From assembly GCA_037951105.1 (NCBI GenBank), contig JBAMJV010000883.1, positions 21,001 to 85,000 of the forward strand: a DNA stretch of 64,000 bases. The letters run 5' to 3'. How positions within the stretch are numbered: the stretch's first letter is position 1; every line of letters starts with the position of its first letter. Positions 23,601 to 36,059 of this stretch are shown piece after piece. The DNA is from Echinarachnius parma (taxonomy: Eukaryota > Echinodermata > Echinoidea > Clypeasteroida > Echinarachniidae). The notes under the pieces were generated by a model that was not told the DNA's origin, searched no databases, and worked only from the letters and a program-made list of their open reading frames with translations. Made by a program: the position numbers and the translations under genes.

Positions 23601-25588
23601 CATGTTGATTAGTAATTAAAGTAATCTGTGTTGAGATTTTGTATTGATAAACTTTGTAGACTTTTATTAAAACCTTGTTGCAAAACATTGAACCGTTTTG
23701 TTGCTAAACACTGTCCTGTATTATGTTTTCATGGCATTTAAACTGTAACAACCAAACATTTACTCACCCCTAAGCCCTATGCATAGATCTCCGATTGCTC
23801 TCTAATATGGGGCACTAACTCATCTCGGCGACTCTGATGGCTAAATTAAAGTGATGACTCAGTGTGTTGTTGCATGTGGAGGAAAGGCTGGCATCCTTTC
23901 TCCAATTGATGCTACATGCTGGATTCACATCACATTACATCATCGGAAACCTATAGATGCCTGACTCACCTTGTTACACTGGGCACCTAATTAGATACGA
24001 TATATGAACCATATATTTTCTTTATGGGAAATTTCCATGAATTACAAGATGAATAACTTGTAATAGTCAGAATACATTACATCTTAGCTCGAATTTAATT
24101 ATTTCTCTGTGGCATTATTATACTCAGCCCCTGAATGATTCGCCTTGCTACATTACAGTTGGTATTTAAAGATAAACCATTTTAAATATTCAATGAATTA
24201 CAATGTGAATAGCAGGACTACATACATGTACATGTGTTAAATGTCAATAATGATCAATTTGAATGACAAGATGATATTTATCATTTTGTATTTTCTAAAT
24301 TAATAAAATATTGCATTTTATGTGCAAAACTCAACATTCTACACAGTCATTAGAGAACTTGAATTTAGACCATTATGTTGCATACTAGATCTGTAGATCT
24401 ATAGCTTATACAGAGCTCTCTGTATGGTGCTTGTGTCTTGGTTTTTGTTTCATTGTTTTGATATTGAGGGGATGTCCAGAAGACAATTGATTCAATATAA
24501 TTGCTCGTTTTATGGTCTGATATACATATATATTAGTTTCACTACTAAAAGAGTTCAATACTTCAATTGCTTTATAACAGACAGATGATATAGTACACAG
24601 CAATTTAGTTTGGTGCAATATACATGTTACGGATAATAAACTCTAACTTCTAACGCGGTTTCGTTGATGTGCTTAGCAACCATGAAATGGCCTCTTGTGT
24701 CATGCATCGTTAGATTTGTGCATACTCTGTATGACCTTGAGCAGGAAGTCCTCTGTGCACACTGTTAAGTTATGAAGTCTTTCAACCCCGAAACGTACGG
24801 ATGTGAAATGTGTATTTTCATTGTAATTATTGAAGAAGTTACATGTAGAGACCTTATAACATGTATCCAGTCAAGTGTGTGTACATGTATTGTGTATCGG
24901 ATGGGTAATTGATATTATCATTGTTAAGTGCTTAGACTTTAATAGCCTTAGAGATGATGATCTGGAAAATCATATTACATACTCAGAATAATTGAATTCT
25001 GTTGTCTCGCAATAAAGACATCACTAGCAAGATTGATGATGAATATGAAGTGTGTGCGAATTCTAGTTTTCATTTTCATTTTCGCAGTAAATGTGAAATG
25101 CAGCCCTCCTGAGAATATCACGTTCTCTTTATAATATGGAACAAAAAAACAAAAAAAGCAACGTCTTCGCTAGCACATTCCAAATCTAATGATGGCAAAT
25201 TAGATTTACCCCGAGCAGCATATAAACAGCCAAACACACAGCATGTGATTTCATGTATCATGAAAACGCATTATGGAATACACTCATCTCCAAATTTATG
25301 TTATCACCAGTTAAAGATGGGGTTGGGGTTGCTACACCCCGCAAATTTCCATTTTGAACTAGCCTAGTTTGTTTGTGCCCACTGCATAACACTGAGCCAG
25401 TGTAGGATGTATTACGCACCTGGAGCAAGGCATTCGCAAGATGGCACCGCGCATCTGGTTTATAAATCCGAACCACAAAATGTGTATGAAAAATGTGCAC
25501 AAGGCACACATATTTACTGCACATGTACAAGTCTGCTTCATCATGGTTATTTTTAGGTTTGCAATTGATTCTTAGAATTTATGAATGA
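23601..25588. other. No recognised feature
   Basis: About 2 kb without a visible inverted-repeat element or array. The 90-aa minus-strand frame at 25258-25530 has no identifiable domain. Confidence 0.45.
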
Positions 25589-25974
25589 TTAAAGGGATCT
25601 AGTAACTTTGTTGACATGTGCAAAAAGTGATGAATGGTTGATGCAATGTATATTGTTGTTATCTCATATGTCCACAGGGTATTGTGTGAAAATTTCAAGT
25701 CAAATGGACATTGTATGGCCAAGTAATGAGCGAAAATGCAAAGTGATATTCAGTAACTCACTGCACTCACTTTGTACACGGAAGAAAAACTCGCCCGGAG
25801 TTTTTCTTATCTGAATACTTCAATCATACATATCTTTGTAACGAAAGGGAAATTTGAAAAACCGAAACCTGTCCCATGATTTTATTGTTAATACGAATAA
25901 AACAAGGTATGAGGGAACCGCTAGAATAAAAAAATTATTTTGAGGATTTGGACAATGTTACTAAGTCCCTTTAA
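25589..25974 (+). mobile_element. TTAA MITE K, copy 3
   Basis: Full-length copy close to the family average, with intact TTAA at both ends. The 68-aa frame over it is part of the repeat; similar frames recur in copy 4. Confidence 0.88.
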
Positions 25975-26431
25975 ATTTATGATGAATCAGGCATTTCAGA
26001 TAATACACATACTTCTGTGACCTAATTTCTGACTGAAATTCAAATAGGTATTACTATCAGCTGAAATTCTCAGAAAAGACTATCTATAGATTGATTTAAC
26101 AGTCTGTATGGCACAATGAACTCCAGAAGAGTTTGCCTATCATGCTAAGTGTATTTATTGGTTTGAAATGTCTTCATGCAATGATCACAGATGATAACAT
26201 AATTTCAAGCACATATATATATATAATGAACACGATACTTAGAAAACATGATTAATGAAATGTAATCATATTTGTATAATTTTGTTTATTTGATTTAAAG
26301 ATTAATGAGTTCTATCTGTACCCATTGACCGCAAGGTGAAACATTTACAGCTCATTTGAACATGCTATTTGTAGAAAAATGTACTTTATAAAGTTTAATT
26401 ATTAATTGTTTGTATTTTTTCATTTATACAG
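25975..26431. other. Intron or upstream DNA before the RING exon
   Basis: AT-rich DNA with a short (TA)n near 26216-26225 and a polypyrimidine-poor but usable acceptor at 26431. Since an acceptor precedes the exon, at least one untranslated exon probably lies upstream, but I could not identify it. Confidence 0.4.
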
Positions 26432-26634
26432 GATCAATGATGCGGCGGATAGTCAGGTGATCTAAGGAAGGGACCATCCCATCGCCATGGAGACGGATGC
26501 CACGCAGTGTCCGTCGTGCCACCAGGCGTACGACAAGAGCAAAAAGCGCAAGCTGACGGATGCGTGCGGACACTCGCGCTGCTATTCGTGCATGTTTGCC
26601 ACCGAGTCGTGCCCGATATGTGTAATCTTGAATG
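26432..26634 (+). CDS. First coding exon of a RING-finger protein (5'UTR plus 49 codons; CDS from 26487)
   Basis: The exon opens after a TTTATACAG acceptor and closes at a consensus GTGAGT donor (26635). Translation is placed at the ATG at 26487 because its context is GCCATGG and an in-frame TAA lies 24 bases upstream at 26463, so the frame cannot extend further. The 49 residues hold a compact C3HC4 RING: C8-x2-C11, a basic KSKKRK linker, C27-x-H29, C32-x2-C35 and C42-x2-C45. RING fingers of this class bind zinc and usually recruit a ubiquitin E2, so an E3 ligase role is the natural inference, but substrate and partners are unknown. No signal peptide or membrane segment is present. The exon ends after the first base of a codon (phase 1), matching the exons at 54515 and 56694. 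The exon is GC-rich beside its AT-rich surroundings. The protein family is not recognised. An internal exon of a longer transcript with an untranslated first exon fits the acceptor. Coding status is very likely. Confidence 0.88.
26437..26460 (+). promoter_or_regulatory. Short upstream ORF in the 5'UTR of the RING gene
   Basis: Two adjacent ATGs open a seven-codon frame (MMRRIVR) closed by TGA at 26458, 26 bases before the main ATG at 26487. The uORF ends before the main start, so it could reduce translation or work by reinitiation. The main start has the stronger Kozak context. The regulatory role is inferred; the arrangement is read directly. Confidence 0.5.
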
Positions 26635-26929
26635 GTGAGTTTTGACAATATTTCTTGCTTGTCACATTGTAAAACTTATGTACACCCGTATCTCCACAAA
26701 TTTTCAGGACCTGGAGCCATTTGCCACTGGCATCCCTGCAACTTTTACAGGCTGCCTATTCTAGTTATTGTGATGTCAAACTTTGTACCTTTCTGTCTTC
26801 AAAGTGCTGATGATCGGAATATAATTCAGGGATCACAAGATATAAAAGTTCACAGGTTAGAACTAGAAGGTGTGCCATGACAAAATAGCTTCTCCCCATA
26901 GATCTCTATAACCTTTCCAAGATTGGCAA

Positions 26930-27309
26930 CAAAGTTGACAAAAAGTTGACATGTGCAAAAAGTGATGAAGGGTTGATGCAATGTATATTGTTGTTATCTC
27001 ATATGTCCACAAGGTATTGTGTGAAAATTTCAAGTCAAATGGACATTGCATGGCCAAGTAATGAGCGAAAATTCAAAGTGATATTCACTAACTCACTGCA
27101 CTCACTTTGTACACGGTTTCAAAACTCCGGGGGAGTTTTTCTTATCTGAATACTTCGATCGTACATATCTTTGTAACGAAAGGGAAATTTGAAAAACCGA
27201 AACCGGTCCCATGATTTAATTGTTAATACGAATACAACAAGGTATGAGGGAACCGCTAGAATTAAAATTTTATTTTGAGGATTTGGACAATGTTACTAAG
27301 TTCCTTTAA
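26930..27309 (+). mobile_element. TTAA MITE K, copy 4, left end damaged
   Basis: The interior and right end match the family, but the left end reads AACAAAGTTGACAAAAAGTTGACATG, a small local duplication in place of the terminal AGGGATCTAG. It lies in the first intron of the RING gene. Confidence 0.8.
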
Positions 27310-27512
27310 GGTATAATTCAATTTAGAGAGGTGTGACTTAAAGGTCAAAGGTCTTAATCCAGGAAGATTGATTTTATGATAAAGGAAGACTATTTATAAT
27401 TGTTTTGATTCGTTACTATTCCTTCCTAGCCATCTCCTTCCATAGCCCCTCACCCATTCCACCTCCTGTTCCTACAAAAACATTACTCTGAGAAATCAAA
27501 AATAATAGTACT

Positions 27513-27854
27513 TTAAAGGGACTTAATAACATTGTCCAAATCCTCAAAATACAATTGGAATTCTAGCGGTTCCCTCATACCTTGTTGTATTCGTATAATT
27601 AACAATAAAATCATGGGACAGGTTTCAGTTTTTCAAATTTCGCTTTTGTTAAAACGATATTTACGATTGAAGTTTTCAGATGTTAAATAATCCAACGGAT
27701 CGCGAAAACCGTGTACAAAGTGAGTGCAATGAGTTTGTGAATATCACTTTGCATATGTGCTCATTTCTCAGCCATATAACGTCCATTTGACTTGAAATTT
27801 TCACACAATACCCTGTGGACATATCAGATATTAACATAAATACAGATCCCTTTA
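27513..27854 (-). mobile_element. TTAA MITE K, copy 5, inverted
   Basis: Begins TTAAAGGGACTTAATAACATTG, the right end of the family seen in reverse, and ends AGATCCCTTTAG. About 45 bp near the second end are missing. It is inverted relative to copy 4, only about 200 bp away, so the pair could form an intronic hairpin. Confidence 0.82.
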
Positions 27855-28300
27855 GATCCATTTAAATGTACCATGCCTGCCAGGAATTTACCGTTTGTAA
27901 ATTTAAGATTTTTCCAAGAATTCTTGTTCGAGTTTCAACCTCATTCCACATATATGTTCGTACAGTGTATTTGCACACTCCCACATTATTCGTACATTTC
28001 AATACCAGTGAAACATCACCTGACAGCTTTAATTCATGCAGTATGTAAATGAATCTAGGGAATGTAGGTTAACCTAATTTCTCCTAAATTGCTATATTTC
28101 AAATATCGTATATATACGTTGTACAAAAAAGAGTTCCAACAATTGATGGAAAAAAGGGTACCTTGTGATGTATTACTCTGAGAAATAGAGAATAATAGTC
28201 CCTTGTCTCAGTGCTAGGAATTTTGCATTTGCAAATTTAAGATTTGATGTATTGCTCCGAGAATTCTCGTTGGGGTTTCAATCTCCGCTTATATTTTGAA

Positions 28301-28868
28301 TTAAAGGGGTATTCCGGGCCTGATAAAACCATTCGTTATTTGAATAAGCAGAATAAGAGGCATAATTGGTGAAAATCTGATCAAAATTGGACAAGAAACA
28401 CGGGAGTTATACCTATTTGAACATCATGTAGTAATGAGTGATCGTTTCAAAATTGCCGCCATATACAACATCATTGACGAGCAACTCGCCATGGCTTTAG
28501 TACATGAAAATACACTTATTTCTCATTTTCGTTGCTAAAAATTAAATTTTCTCTGCTTGTTTTCACGAATTCATAGAAGAATATCTATGGGCCAACCTCT
28601 TTGGAATTTGTAAGCTCATAAATTTGCTTTGTTATTAAGAAAATTTAATTTTTGTAAAATGTCCATGTAGAAGTCAAAATGGCTGCAGCTCGCAAGTGAC
28701 GTCATGATCGATAGCAATTGCGAACGATACTAAAAATCGGAGCAAAGTTCATCCTGTCATAACTTTTGTATTGCTCTACCGTTTTGGCTCAGATTTTCGA
28801 TCAGGATTCTTCATATTCACTTCATTTTATAGCAAACATCACATTTCTGGGGTGGAATTCCCCTTTAA
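28301..28868. mobile_element. TTAA MITE (568 bp, TTAAAGGGGTATTCC ends)
   Basis: TTAAAGGGGTATTCCGG at the left is answered by GGTGGAATTCCCCTTTAA at the right, each with TTAA. The interior shows no tandem structure or coding frame. It is a different family from K and J that shares the TTAAAGGG terminus. Confidence 0.78.
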
Positions 28869-29129
28869 GAAATCGCATTGAAGACTATTGATCGGGACAT
28901 GAGGCCAGTGGTTTACAACAGCTTTTGATCAAAAAAGTATCCGACATTTTAAAGTTTTTGTAAGGTGTTTCTTTTTCACAAGTTTCTAATGGAAAAAAAC
29001 CCCAAACAAACAAGAATTTGTTTTAAAAAGAAGTGGAATGTGGCAATTATTAGTATAAATTAGTATAAATATTTGCTATTATTATACTCATTGCACTATA
29101 GACTACATGTACATGTATGTAACCCTGGG

Positions 29130-29306
29130 AGACTTTCAAATCCAAACACTTCAACAACAAAATCTTTAAATAACAAAAGAGAAATGTGGAAAACCCTACC
29201 CCGTTCTGTCTTTCTATTGGTAATACAAAAACAACGAGGAAAGTGAGAACCGCTAGAGTTCTAAGTAACTTTTATGGATTTTGACAATGATACTAGATCC
29301 CTTTAA
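29130..29306 (+). mobile_element. TTAA MITE K, copy 6, right half only
   Basis: Matches the right half (AAACACTTCAA..., GAGAACCGCTAGAGTTCTAA, TACTAGATCCCTTTAA). The left half is missing or unrecognisable. Confidence 0.65.
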
Positions 29307-29504
29307 GGTATTGCTATCTCCAAAATATTGATCGTGCTGTAAAGGGGAAGGACGTAGATCTGAGTAGACTCCGGTACTTCTATGTAGAAAGCATACAATA
29401 TTTAATCATGTTATTATGTAAATGCCAATCACTGGGTAAATCACCAATAGCTTTCTCTAGAAAGTAGACCAAAGAATTGAGTGAACGCATCCCAACATCC
29501 CCTC

Positions 29505-29660
29505 ACTTAGCGGCGTAGCCAGATCGGACTGATGGAGAGGGGGGGGGGGGGGGGGGGGGCACCTAAATGTTTTATTCTATCAAATAGTTTCCCCTTATGG
29601 TTTTTTTTCTTTTAGAAGGGTTTATTTTTTCCCCTTAGGTTTTTTTTTAATTTTTGGGGG
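29505..29660. repeat. GGCGTAGC end followed by a G-run
   Basis: AGCGGCGTAGCCAGATCGG is followed by GGAGAGG and about 22 consecutive G (29539-29560), then T-rich DNA. It looks like one end of the element type at 20929; the other end was not found. Confidence 0.4.
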
Positions 29661-29869
29661 TAATTTGCCAACAAAGTGGCAGGAAGCTATTATATTGGAC
29701 AGTACCGTTAAATGAGTATGTACACCTCCAGAGGAGTGGGTCCTCTGCATGTAAATGATAATTTGAGACTCTGACAAAGAGCGGGCCGAGTCGCGACCGA
29801 CCGCATCGGCAATCAGATTTGTCTGGCGCCAGGCAACACATTTACCGATCAGTTTGTGAGAGGAGAGAG

Positions 29870-30960
29870 CAGACTGGGGCAGAGGCGAGGCGAGGCGAGG
29901 AGAGGCAAGGTGGTAGGGTGACCCTCTCTCTCTCTCTATCTGTCTGAGACTCGACGTCTGTCCGTCTGCCTGCCTGCCTGCCTGTGTCTGCTCAACAACA
30001 AGTTAACAACAACAGCAACAAGCTGTGTAAACTTCAAAACTTTAAAACAGTAGGAGGATTTTTTTTCTTTTTCGGATAACCCTTTGCCTACTGGAATATG
30101 GTTGGCCCTCTCTATAGAGGTCTGCTCTCTCTAGCTTTATCGAAGACTCGACGTCTGCCCCTCTGTCTGCCTGTGTCTGCTCAACAACAAGTTAACAACA
30201 ATAACAACAAGCTGTGTAAACTTGAAAACTTTAAAACAGTTGGAGGAATTTGTTTATTTCGGATAACCCTTTGCCTGCCGGAATCTGGTTGGCCCTCTCT
30301 CTAGCTCTGTCTGAGACTCGACGTCTGTCTGTCTGTCTGCCTGTATCTGCTCAACAACAAGTTAACAACAACAGCAACAAGCTGTGTAAACTTCAAAACT
30401 TTAAAACCAGTAGGAGGAATTTAATGTCTGTTAATCCATTGCCCACCGCAACCTGGTTGGCCCTGTATTGGAAAACAGCGGGGTGATCGTCTATCTAGCT
30501 CTATCTGAGACTCGACGTCTTGTCTGTCTGTCTGCCTGTATCTGCTCTACAACAAGTTAACAACAACAGCAACAGGCTGTGTAAACTTCAAAACTTTAAA
30601 ACCAGTAGGAGGAATTTAATGTCTGTTAATCCATTGCTCACCAGAACCTGGTTGGCCCTGTATTAACTCGATGGGAAAACAGCGGGGTGATCGTCTATCT
30701 AGCTCTATATGAGTCTTGACGTCTTGTCTGTCTGTCTGTCTGCCTGTCTGCCTGCATCTGCTCATCAAAAAGTTAACAGCAACAACAACAACAAGCTGTG
30801 TAAACTTGAACACTTTAAAACAGTACTGTAGGAGGAATTTGTTATAAATGTCTGTTAATCCATTGCCTACAGTAACCTGGTCGGCCTTGTATTTAACTAT
30901 AGATGGGAAAACGGCGGGCGGGGTGACCATCTCTCTAGCTCTATCTGAGACTGAAGTATG
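29870..30960. repeat. Tandem array, 170-205-bp unit, five copies
   Basis: GACTCGACGTCTGTCTGTCT, CAACAACAAGTTAACAACAA and GCTGTGTAAACTTCAAAACT recur with starts near 29948, 30144, 30315, 30509 and 30713. The frames here (up to 121 aa) are repeat-derived. Confidence 0.87.
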
Positions 30961-31407
30961 ACACTTGAGCATAATTATCATGTTGTTCTATAGCATGATA
31001 TTTGTTATATTCCAAAACATTTAACTATTCAATTTAAAATATTGTATTTGTTGATTATTGTCATGTCCAGTATTATTATTTTTGAGGGAACAAAATTGAA
31101 GTAAATCCTGGATGTCCCTTTAATATCACATCACTGTAAATTGACATTATTGCAAATCAGTCTTTTTACTGGGAGAAGTAGGTGATTTGAAATAAGTGCC
31201 AATTTTGTCATGAATGCAAATTGGATACTTATTATAAACTTGTATATTTTTGAGGGCTGCAGACCATTACTAATGTCCCTGAATTAAAGATAAAGGTATT
31301 TCACTTTGTTTGAGGGAGGAAATTACATTTTATTTTGATGCCCCTTTCATCCTAAAACATATAGGAAACTTGACTTTGTTGTTTATATTTTTGTAGGCCT
31401 CTAGTAC

Positions 31408-31752
31408 CAGGGCTCCACACTTACATTTTTTGTCAGTGTCCCGGTCAGGCCAGTGAAAAAATGTCTTCCCCTTTTCTGGTGGCCCAAAATAAAAATCTAC
31501 TGGCCTGAAATGTTTTATTTCATGAGTAAACTTTTTACTTTTCAAAATATCACTATTTCGGGATCGAACATGTGATAATCGATGAAGCATGATATGGAAG
31601 AAAACAAGATTTTTCTAATTTTGTCAATGTCGGGTTAAAAAATCTGCTTGCCCGATCGGGCCACCAAAATATGACTTTTATACATTTTTGCTGGTCCGAA
31701 GTGCAATTTCACTGGCCCTGGGCCAGCGGGCCAGTGCGAGTGTCGAGCCCTG
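31408..31752. mobile_element. MITE G (CAGGGCTCCACAC ends, GGCCAGTG words)
   Basis: CAGGGCTCCACACTTAC at the left and GTGCGAGTGTCGAGCCCTG at the right. The subterminal DNA repeats TGGCCCACTGG-like words. The ends resemble family F while the words differ. The target duplication is unclear. Confidence 0.6.
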
Positions 31753-32282
31753 CCTACATGTATACACAAAAAACATTTTAGGTTCCATGTCTTGTTCCAT
31801 GTGGAATTACCCCCAAAATATGTCAATGGATCATTTTTTAACAATTAACCCATTCAAGACAGAACCTGACAATACTAGCTAAGGTCTATGGAGAATACAT
31901 GTTATAGCCAAATCAATCCATCCTGAACCGGTTTAAGTGCATTATTAGAGGATTTATGAAAAGTTGCTCTCACCATGTAAGTTACCCAAGTAAATGTGTA
32001 AATCAAATTGTTGAACATACATTACAATTATGTGAACATGAACAAAATTGAATGAAATATATCATTCTTCACTTTAATTGATTGATCATTAGTTAATTTG
32101 TTTTGGTATCGGTAGAGAATTTCAAGGAGACTTCCATTAAAGGCGATCATTGGATACAGGATCAACCACCACTCTTCCATTATTAATTGATTATTAATTA
32201 TACTTTCCCCTCTTTAAAGCCTTTATGGCATGTACATACACACGTACATGGTGTACAAGAGAAGAATTTAAAAGTTAATTAG

Positions 32283-32640
32283 TGTAACACTAGCCACCAA
32301 GACAGACACAACCTAGTCAGTGCTTTGTAATAAAGCCATACTTTATTCATAAATATATAGGTTACATCCTAGTAGGTGTTACAGTTTTGAAACGGAAGAC
32401 GACCGAGAGTTAGTTCTGACTGCTCATCTCGCACGCTTGCTCGCTTGCTTGTTAGTACTGCTCATCTAGATAATTATCCCCAGCCTTGTTGGTGTTAAAA
32501 AACCTGGTCCAGTATTAATAATAAGGAACAGGAAGAAAACAAGCGTCGGCGCCAATTAGTCGCTCCCTGAGCGCCGATAGAGGCCGGGGAGTGCGGGGGA
32601 ACACGCGTCTTCGCATCTCAGGTAGCGACGACCGGTTACA
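32283..32640 (-). mobile_element. Possible solo LTR (TGTAAC...GTTACA)
   Basis: Both ends carry the 6-bp inverted TGTAAC/GTTACA typical of Ty3/Gypsy LTRs. On the minus strand a GC-rich promoter-like first half is followed by AATAAA near the end, the usual LTR order. The sequence is much more GC-rich than its surroundings and has no frame. No matching 5-bp target duplication is visible (ATTAG against ATCCG), so it could also be another GC-rich element. Confidence 0.35.
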
Positions 32641-33267
32641 ATCCGACGCCACGCTGCACCTGACACCCTGACACAATTTTGAGTAGGGGCGTAGCGAGAG
32701 CCTACCTAGATGAGGTTATAGAGACAAAATAACAAACAAAAATGTATCTTCTTGACTAAATCTTTCCGCTTTGCAATCTTGCCTGCATTAAAATGACACT
32801 CAGAAATTGACAATGATCTCCTTGAGAATGTATAAGGGGCATTCCATGATAAGGGGGGGGGGGGGGGGGAGGGGGGTAGTTTTGGTTTGGTTTTGACACG
32901 GAAACAAAAATATATCTTTGTGACTTAATCTGTCTGCTTTGCAACCTTGCCTGCATAAAAAATGGCACTTAGAAATTGACAATGAACTAAGGGGGGTATT
33001 TTGGTATATGGGGGCTCTCTTCGTATTTATGGGGGCTAAAATCACCTTGAGGCGAGACTCGAGCCCCTGTGTATGATGGATGATGACAAAGAGAGGGACA
33101 GGATTTGTTGTTGTTGTTGGTACATGTAGTCCTGTCAGTCTTATTTCCCCCCAATATTCATTGCATGGATAGCTTGTGTTAAAATGAATGAAAAAAGGCT
33201 AAAACTTCTTTTTTACATGTATGATTATTACCAAAAGCAAGTCTGTGAGGAAGGGAGGTGGTGATGG

Positions 33268-33269
33268 GC

Positions 33270-33310
<41 letters not shown>

Positions 33311-33335
33311 GTGTTTGGGGGGGGGGGGGGGGTAT
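33268..33335. repeat. (TG)n followed by a G-run
   Basis: About 17 TG dinucleotides, then about 16-18 G from 33316. Confidence 0.85.
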
Positions 33336-33339
33336 GACT

Positions 33340-35104
33340 ATTACCCCCATCCCCCTACTCTCCAGCTCCCCAGCTCTCCACCACAGGAAAGGAAACTGGA
33401 AGTAAAGCGCACTCCTCTAGTTTGTAGGTTTGGCAGAGTCGGAAAGTAGCACACTCATAATGATTGTTTATTGTATTGAATATTCTCATGTAAACCCATT
33501 CAAGATCTAGATCTATTTTCATTTTAAGCAATGATGGAGTGCTCTGATAATTGTGCATACTTATGAAGAACATGTTAACCCTTTGACCACGGGAACCGAG
33601 TGGGTTGTGTACAAAGTCCATAAGGATATCATAAACTCGTTGGGAATGGGTTAAAAGTAAAAAAGTTCACCCTGTGTTGAATTGAACTAGAGCTCTTTTT
33701 TTATTTTAACTGGTTCCTTTTGGCATTTTGGGGCTAAATTACATTGAGCCCCCATGTATTTTTTTCACTGACAAGTTGTACAGTATGTATGTAAATGGAA
33801 TAATTTCTGTGTAAGGGATGTAGCCTTCCACATGGCATGGCATGCTCTCATTAAATTGAGAAATTAATGCACTTCCATCATCATCCTGCATGGGAACTAC
33901 TTTGGTCAGGTTAATAATGTGTACCTCGCTGTCAAATTCCATTTGCCTTGGTCCCTAATTATCTGCTACATGTACATTACCTGTGCAAAGAAGAGTGATT
34001 GGTAGGCATGCATTGTACACGTAGTGGATACAATTAGATGAAGGTATATATAGAGGTATTCCGCTAATCTAATCACGCTACACATGTACTGCATGGACGA
34101 GCTGAAAGCTGAAAGCTTGCACTACACATGATAGATACATGTATGTCATGTCATTTGTCATACATATATTTTTAAATTTTGTATTATTTGTAGTTTTACT
34201 TATTTTTTCCCTGCTTTAGATAGTATACTTTGTACATGAAAATTTTCTATTTATAAGGCCTTACTGTTTTGCATGTGAATATGTTTAAAAACATGTGTTA
34301 TTAGTATGTTTACAAACTTAAGGATATTTAGTTGTTATTTTGTTAACTGGAATAAATACTAAATTTATAGTGCGTTGTGACTTGTGGGTTCTGCATTTTA
34401 TAAGTATCATGTACAGTAGCTCTGTGTTTGATACGTGTCATTTCCATATCCAAGCAGACTAATATATTTAATGTGAATGAAAACCTAGACAAAGAGAATC
34501 GGACAAAGACTGGGATACCGCTGGTAACCACATACTGAGTGTTTCACACCCCCTAGGAGATGAGAGTGAAAGAAGGAACAAATGTGAACGAAAATAAAAA
34601 AGAAAAAATGTGAGTAAAAGAGGGAGAACAAAAAAATGAGTGCCGTTGAGGTACAATGTATTGTTACATGTACTTGGTCCATAACGGAAGAAGTACAATT
34701 TTATTTTCAGGCGGCTTACTTGCATGAAAATATGCACTGCCCTTTGAAAATTGATGTAGACGTTCATTTTTAAACTCTGTGATATTGATAATGTATTGGA
34801 GCTTTACAGTAGTCTCCACTTTATTGGGCAGGCTTTTAGCAGGTATATTTCACCCCTTTAATAGGTTTAAGTGGTGAAAATTTCATTAAGAAACATAAGA
34901 AATGTTTTGTCATATCCTACCATTTAACAAGTGCACTAGCTCTAACTGTGATTAGCAGATCTAATGATCTATAGATGCTATAGGGAGGAGATGTGGGGAA
35001 CTGGAAATTTGAGTGCAGGAAGATACATTTATGCATGTGTACAGCATACGATACAGAGTAGAGCACTGGGAAGTGGGAACATGATTATTGTATCAACACA
35101 GCTG
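33340..35104. other. Intronic DNA, mostly unrecognised
   Basis: Contains a fragment related to the ACCCATTC repeat at about 33570-33655; otherwise no feature is seen. Short frames do not look coding. Confidence 0.4.
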
Positions 35105-35620
35105 CTGCATTTACAAGCACAATAAAGACAACATCTGTGGTGGCTGCTTGAGGGGTTCCTTGGTTACCATGGTAACCATGAAGGTTTAAACCCCATTCTA
35201 CTTCTTCTTCCATTCATCTTCCTTTCCGTGGGAGAAGTACAATACAAGACAAAACCGACACAATCAAGACAGCATCTGTGGCTGAATTGAGAGGGTTCTT
35301 GGTTGCCATGGTAACCGTGAAGGTTGACACCCCATTCTTCTTCCATTCATCTTCTTCCCCGAGGGAGTAGGCTTAGCTCAAGACAATACAATACAATACA
35401 ATACAATGCAATACAATACAATATTTACAATACAATACAATACAATGCAATGCAAGAAAATAAAGACATAATATCAAAGTACAATAAAGACAGCATCTGT
35501 GGTGGCCGAATTGAGTTTGAGAGGTTTCCTCGGTTGCCACGGTAACCATAAAGGTTGAATTGAAACCCCCATTCTCTTTCCATTTATCTTCCTCCTGTGG
35601 GAGAGGGCCTGCCCATTGTT
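35105..35620. repeat. Tandem array of three units, each with an RFX X-box-like palindrome
   Basis: Units share AAAGACAGCATCTGTGG, TTCCTTGGTTACCATGGTAA and CCCCATTCTTCTTCCATTCA. Each carries an intact X-box-type site (GTTACCATGGTAAC at 35163, GTTGCCATGGTAAC at 35302 and GTTGCCACGGTAAC at 35533). Confidence 0.82.
35381..35455. repeat. (ATACA)n pentanucleotide microsatellite
   Basis: About 14 ATACA/ATGCA units, embedded in the middle unit of the surrounding array. Confidence 0.9.
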
Positions 35621-36059
35621 TACGTTCTCGGGGAGCTAGAATAACACAGGGTTCTTGATTGGAATGCTACATACGTGTGAGAGCATTTAATACAGCATCG
35701 ACTTTTATACATTGCTTACTCTCATAACACGAACCTCCTTTTGCACTCCCATTTTCGGAGAAATCAAACAATTCGAAACCGCCTAATGAGATATTATCTT
35801 CTCGTCACAAATTTTGCTAGTGGGTGCTGCCGTAGCACAAAGAAAATAGCCCCTAGTAAGAAACTCCCATACTCACACATGCATGTAACTACCTCATACC
35901 TCAGTAGCAATGGGAGAGTGACCTACTAGAAATCTAAGGGTGCATATTTTCCTTCTCTTTTTGGACCCATACTAAGAATTTTGAAATTGTTGCCTGAACT
36001 TTTCACTTGATAAAGATTAGCCTACAAGGTAGAGAAGGAAGATAAATGCATTCCCCCTT

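Noticed and set aside
30616-30981. 121-aa minus-strand frame
   Set aside because: Lies in a tandem array; the length follows from the repeat unit lacking stops in that frame.
32625-32665. tRNA-like GGTTACAATCC stretch
   Set aside because: No acceptor stem or anticodon arm could be drawn around it.
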